64,000 nt of DNA from Nocardioides sp. Root240 (GTDB lineage: Bacteria; Actinomycetota; Actinomycetes; Propionibacteriales; Nocardioidaceae): positions 62,001 through 126,000 of the forward strand of contig NZ_LMIT01000002.1 in the NCBI RefSeq assembly GCF_001428825.1, read 5' to 3'. Positions within the stretch are counted from its first letter, which is position 1; every line of letters begins with the position of its first letter. The position numbers were made by a program, and so were the translations under genes. The notes beneath the pieces were generated by a model. That model saw only the letters and a program-made list of their open reading frames with translations. It searched no databases and was not told the origin of the DNA. Of the stretch, positions 60,835 through 64,000 are shown piece after piece.

Positions 60835-61314
60835 ATGCCGAAGCACACCTTCCAGCTCAACGGCGAGACCGTGACCGTCGACGTCGAGGACGACGTCCGC
60901 ATCCTGTGGGTGCTGCGCGACGTCCTGGGCGTGACCGGACCGAAGTACGGCTGCGGGATCAACGTCTGCAAGGCGTGTACGTCGCACGTCAACGGCAAGG
61001 CGTTCAACCCCTGCTCGGTGCCGGTCGCGGCCATCGGGGCGGACGACGAGATCACCACGATCGAGGGCCTCGCCGACACCGTCCCCGGCGACGGGCTGCA
61101 CCCGATGCAGGAGGCCTGGCTCGAGCACGACGTCGCCCAGTGCGGCTACTGCCAGCCCGGGCAGATCATGGCGGCGGTCGCCCTGGTCAACAAGGTCCGT
61201 CGCGAGGGCCGGGCGATCACCGAGGAGGACCTCGACGCGATCCGCAACGTGTGCCGGTGCGGCACCTACGCGCGGATCCGTGACGCGATCCGCACCGGCG
61301 CCGAAGCGATGTAG
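60835..61314 (+). CDS. 2Fe-2S small subunit of the molybdenum hydroxylase
   Basis: A 159-residue subunit with two 2Fe-2S clusters. The ferredoxin-like cluster ligands are Cys40, Cys45, Cys48 and Cys60. The helical-domain ligands are Cys103, Cys106, Cys140 and Cys142. It passes electrons from the Mo site to an outside acceptor. It has no signal peptide, so it should be carried out with the large subunit through Tat. A GAGGAG site lies upstream. No FAD subunit or maturation chaperone gene is visible beside it. Confidence 0.95.
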   Translation: MPKHTFQLNGETVTVDVEDDVRILWVLRDVLGVTGPKYGCGINVCKACTSHVNGKAFNPCSVPVAAIGADDEITTIEGLADTVPGDGLHPMQEAWLEHDVAQCGYCQPGQIMAAVALVNKVRREGRAITEEDLDAIRNVCRCGTYARIRDAIRTGAEAM

Positions 61315-61329
61315 GGCGGCCCGCACCCG

Positions 61330-61335
61330 TACGAT
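61330..61335 (+). promoter_or_regulatory. -10 element TACGAT before the SDR gene
   Basis: TACGAT is 6 bases before the GTG at 61342, suggesting a leaderless transcript separate from the molybdenum enzyme operon. Confidence 0.4.
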
Positions 61336-61341
61336 TCGCCG

Positions 61342-62841
61342 GTGGACAGGATCGACCCGGACGAGCTCGCCATCGCGATCAAGGTGCTGCGACAGATCCC
61401 GGAGCTGCACCCCGATCACGAGGACGTGCGCACCATGAAGCGCGCGGCGTCGTACATGTACAAGCTGATCAAGAAGACGCGGCGGGCCGAGATCCGGCAG
61501 GAGCGCCAGCGCCACGACCAGGACATCATCGAGAAGACCGCGACCGGGTCGCGGATGCGGATCGACGACGAGACCGCGGGCATCCCGCTGGTGTCGACGG
61601 CGAAGGGCGCCTTCGCGGGTGAGCTGATCACTGCGCGCGGGTGCTACATCTGCAAGGAGGACTTCACCCTCGTCGACGCGTTCTACCACTGGCTGTGCCC
61701 GCGCTGCGCCGCGATGAGTCACGCCAAGCGGGACCAGCGCACCGACCTGACCGGCAAGCGGGCGCTGCTCACGGGTGGGCGGGCGAAGATCGGCATGTAC
61801 ATCGCGCTGCGGCTGCTGCGCGACGGTGCGCACACCACGATCACGACGCGCTTCCCGAAGGACGCCGTGCGCCGGTTCGCCGCGATGGAGGACTCCGCGG
61901 ACTGGATCCACCGGCTCAAGGTCGTCGGCATCGACCTGCGCGATCCCACGCAGGTCATCTCGCTGACCGACGACGTCGCGGCCGACGGCCCGCTCGACAT
62001 CATCATCAACAACGCCTGCCAGACGGTACGACGCCTGCCGGGCGCCTACTCGCACCTGATCGACGGCGAGAACACCGCCCTGCCCTCCGCCGAGGCGCTC
62101 GGCGTGAAGGCGCTGCCGGAGATGGTCACCTTCGACCGGATCTCCGAGGCGCACCCGGCCGCGATCGCCGGCGCGTTGTCGTCGACCGCGGTCGCGCACC
62201 ACGACGGCGAGTCCGCCGAGGCCGCCCTGGCCGCCCACAATGCGGCGTCGCTCACGGCGCTCTCGCTCAAGGCCGGTGGCGCCTCGCTGGAGGCCCACCT
62301 CGCCGGCACCGCGATCGATGCCGGCGGGCTGATCCCGGACATCCAGGACAACAACTCCTGGACCCAGGTGCTCGACGAGGTCGACCCGCTGGAGCTGCTC
62401 GAGGTGCAGTTCTGCAACTCGATCGCGCCCTTCCTGATCAACTCGCGACTGCGCCCGGCCCTGCGCGCCGCCGTGCAGAACGGTGCCCGCCGCGCGTACA
62501 TCGTCAACGTCTCGGCGATGGAGGGCCAGTTCTCCCGCCGCTACAAGGGCGCCGGCCACCCGCACACCAACATGGCCAAGGCCGCGCTCAACATGATGAC
62601 CCGCACCTCGTCGGGGGAGATGTTCGAGACCGACAAGATCCTGATGACGGCCGTCGACACCGGCTGGATCACCGACGAGCGGCCGCACCACGAGAAGCTG
62701 CGGATCGCGGCCGAGGGCTGGCACGCCCCGCTCGACCTGGTCGACGGCGCGGCGCGGGTCTACGACCCGATCGTGCGCGGCGAGGCCGGCGAGGACGTCT
62801 ACGGCGTCTTCGTGAAGGACTACGAACCGTCGCCGTGGTGA
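61342..62841 (+). CDS. SDR-fold protein with zinc-ribbon insert and non-canonical active site
   Basis: A 499-residue protein. A helical N-terminal region (1-95) leads into a C-x2-C-x14-C-x2-C zinc-ribbon-like segment (Cys101, 104, 119, 122). A short-chain dehydrogenase fold starts at residue 137 (GKRALLTGGRAKIGMYIALRLL), with NNACQT as the NNAG-like strand. A long insert (about 230-340) precedes the active-site part. There Ser391 and Lys413 can be matched, but the Tyr of YxxxK is Thr409 (HTNMAK). Catalysis must differ from classical SDRs, or use Tyr401. Function unknown; GTG start. Confidence 0.85.
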   Translation: MDRIDPDELAIAIKVLRQIPELHPDHEDVRTMKRAASYMYKLIKKTRRAEIRQERQRHDQDIIEKTATGSRMRIDDETAGIPLVSTAKGAFAGELITARGCYICKEDFTLVDAFYHWLCPRCAAMSHAKRDQRTDLTGKRALLTGGRAKIGMYIALRLLRDGAHTTITTRFPKDAVRRFAAMEDSADWIHRLKVVGIDLRDPTQVISLTDDVAADGPLDIIINNACQTVRRLPGAYSHLIDGENTALPSAEALGVKALPEMVTFDRISEAHPAAIAGALSSTAVAHHDGESAEAALAAHNAASLTALSLKAGGASLEAHLAGTAIDAGGLIPDIQDNNSWTQVLDEVDPLELLEVQFCNSIAPFLINSRLRPALRAAVQNGARRAYIVNVSAMEGQFSRRYKGAGHPHTNMAKAALNMMTRTSSGEMFETDKILMTAVDTGWITDERPHHEKLRIAAEGWHAPLDLVDGAARVYDPIVRGEAGEDVYGVFVKDYEPSPW

Positions 62842-62853
62842 GCCTGCGCTGAG

Positions 62854-62859
62854 TACATT
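62854..62859 (+). promoter_or_regulatory. -10 element TACATT before the YbjN-like gene
   Basis: TACATT is 6 bases before the ATG at 62866. Confidence 0.4.
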
Positions 62860-62865
62860 CCTGCC

Positions 62866-63357
62866 ATGAGCCGGGACATGGTGGATGCGTACGTCGAGCG
62901 GCTGCTCGAGGAGTTCACGGGCAACGAGTCGGTGAAGAAGGACGACCAGGGCGGCTACCCGTTCCGGTTCGGCAACAGCGGCTACACCGTGCGCGTCGTC
63001 GGCACCGACGAGCGCCCGGCGGTCAGGGTCTGGTCCGTCGCCGTGCACGACGTCGACCAGACGCCCGAGCTGCTCGGCAGCCTCAACGAGATCAACCAGC
63101 GCCTGCTGCACGCCCGGGTCTACTGGGCGGAGAAGGCGGTCGTCTTCGAGGACGCCGTCGCCGGGCTCGCGCTCAACAAGGGCACGCTCGAGTCCTCGCT
63201 GACCGACGTCGCCGAGGCGAGCAACTTCTTCGGGCCGCAGCTGAAGGAGAAGTTCGGCGGCTCGCTGACCTTCGAGGACGAGCCGGCGGCCGACCAGCCG
63301 GGCGCCGCGGCCGACCCGACGGCCGAGCCGGCAGCGGGCGACGGTCTCTACCTGTGA
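62866..63357 (+). CDS. YbjN/CesT-like peptide-binding chaperone family protein
   Basis: A 163-residue protein with the type III secretion chaperone-like alpha/beta fold found in YbjN-family proteins. MVDAYVERLLEEFTG, YPFRFGNSGYTVRVVG, VRVWSVAVHDV and LLGSLNEINQRLLHARVYW are the recognisable blocks. A Pro/Ala-rich tail (about 140-163) is added. It is cytosolic and its client is unknown. It ends in a GTGA overlap with the following sensor kinase gene, which may be functionally linked. Confidence 0.85.
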   Translation: MSRDMVDAYVERLLEEFTGNESVKKDDQGGYPFRFGNSGYTVRVVGTDERPAVRVWSVAVHDVDQTPELLGSLNEINQRLLHARVYWAEKAVVFEDAVAGLALNKGTLESSLTDVAEASNFFGPQLKEKFGGSLTFEDEPAADQPGAAADPTAEPAAGDGLYL

Positions 63358-64000
63358 GCGAGCCGCCGGGGGAGGGCGTCGCCGAGCGCCGGGTCAGCGG
63401 TGTGCAGGACCGGCGCGCGAGCGGGCAGCGCGACCGGCTGGTCCTGGACGCCTTCCTCGCGATCTCGGCCGACCTCAGCCTCGACGGCGTCCTCTCGCGG
63501 ATCGTCGAGATCGCCAGCCGTCTCTCCGGGGCGCAGTACGTCGCCCTCGGCGTCCTCGGGTCCGTCGGCGAGCGCCGGCTGCGGACCCTCGTCCTCCACG
63601 GCTTCTCCGACGAGGTCGCCGAGCGGATCGGCATCCTGCCCACCGGGCAGGGCCTCCTCGGCCTGATCATCGACCGGCCCGAACCGCTGCGCCTGCACGA
63701 CATCGCCGAGCACCCCGCCTCGTGTGGCTTCCCCGAGGGGCACCCGCCGATGCGGTCGTTCCTGGGCGTCCCGGTGCGGATCCGCGACCAGGTCTTCGGC
63801 AACCTCTACCTCACGGAGAAGGCCGGCGGCGGGGACTTCACCGCGGAGGACGAGGAGGTCGTCGTCGCCCTGGCCGCAGCCGCCGGTGTCGCGATCGAGA
63901 ACGCCCGTCTCTACGAGGAGACCGCGCGTCGCGAGGCCTGGGCGCGGGCCACGGCCGACATCGCGGCACTCGTGTCCGAGGAGAGCGACCTCGCTGCCGC
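63354..64000 (+). CDS. DevS/DosS-like GAF sensor histidine kinase, N-terminal part (cut by window end)
   Basis: The first 215 residues of a larger protein. It has a coiled N-terminal helix, then a GAF domain (about residues 38-185) with GQGLLGLIIDRPEPLRLHDI, GHPPMRSFLGVPVRIRD and GNLYLTEK. These blocks closely follow GAF-A of mycobacterial DevS/DosS, and His130 sits where DevS has its heme ligand. A second GAF and a HisKA_3/HATPase kinase are expected past the window edge. GTG start overlaps the preceding stop. Confidence 0.88.
   Translation, partial: MSEPPGEGVAERRVSGVQDRRASGQRDRLVLDAFLAISADLSLDGVLSRIVEIASRLSGAQYVALGVLGSVGERRLRTLVLHGFSDEVAERIGILPTGQGLLGLIIDRPEPLRLHDIAEHPASCGFPEGHPPMRSFLGVPVRIRDQVFGNLYLTEKAGGGDFTAEDEEVVVALAAAAGVAIENARLYEETARREAWARATADIAALVSEESDLAA

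Overview
The window is a continuous stretch of chromosome from a very GC-rich actinobacterium, most likely a Nocardioides-like member of the Propionibacteriales. The evidence is the strong G/C third-position bias, frequent GTG starts, actinobacterium-restricted families (DUF5998, DUF7455, LprG-type lipoprotein with its MFS partner, SigE-family ECF sigma factor), a GlnA2-GlnE pair, DtxR/IdeR-type iron boxes and a class A RNase P RNA. No prophage, insertion sequence, CRISPR array, tRNA or rRNA was seen. Genes are tightly packed, often with 4-base ATGA/GTGA overlaps. Many transcription units appear leaderless: a TAnnnT hexamer lies 6-7 bases before the start codon.

Layout. 1-2200: end of an aldehyde dehydrogenase, an AraC-type regulator, and RNase P RNA on the minus strand. 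2200-5900: a TPR protein, then a minus-strand operon of circularly permuted ATP-grasp, alpha-E and transglutaminase-like proteins; the last has lost its catalytic Cys and His. 5970-8830: small proteins, an HhH-GPD repair protein and the primary sigma factor. 8900-19000: a lipoprotein, a zinc-ribbon protein, both subunits of a type IIA topoisomerase (B on plus, A on minus), carbonic anhydrase, and lprG plus an MFS exporter downstream of the topoisomerase A subunit. The B subunit seems to use an ATC start behind a short leader ORF. 19000-26500: a DHFR-like reductase, a GNAT/acyl-CoA synthetase fusion, DUF5998, a phosphodiesterase, an ECF sigma/membrane-protein pair and thymidine kinase. 26600-32700: a lytic-transglycosylase-like protein with a Pro-Asp-Thr repeat tail, an M3 oligopeptidase, a sugar dehydrogenase lipoprotein, panB and a VOC protein.

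32700-44100: NAD+ synthetase, a proline-rich membrane protein with a membrane-anchored, apparently active transglutaminase, a Cys-rich HTH regulator divergent from a 4-TM protein, an exported repeat protein, and glnA2-glnE. 44300-50350: a large membrane protein with a duplicated Trp/His/Asp motif, then a complete ferric-siderophore ABC transporter under two iron boxes. 50360-58400: a processive GT2 synthase with a tiny membrane partner, divergent from an intact PAS-GGDEF-EAL enzyme; a TetR-controlled MpaB-like oxygenase/acyl-CoA dehydrogenase pair with a perfect operator; and a MASE1-GGDEF cyclase. 58500-64000: a Tat-exported two-subunit molybdenum hydroxylase, an atypical zinc-ribbon SDR protein, a YbjN-like chaperone and the start of a DevS-like GAF histidine kinase cut by the window end.

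The most interesting candidate systems are: (1) the GT2, small membrane protein and GGDEF-EAL locus, which resembles a compact c-di-GMP-controlled polysaccharide synthase; (2) the ATP-grasp with a polyglutamine tail encoded beside a catalytically degenerate transglutaminase; (3) the 680-residue membrane protein upstream of iron uptake; and (4) the leader ORF plus ATC start of the topoisomerase B subunit.
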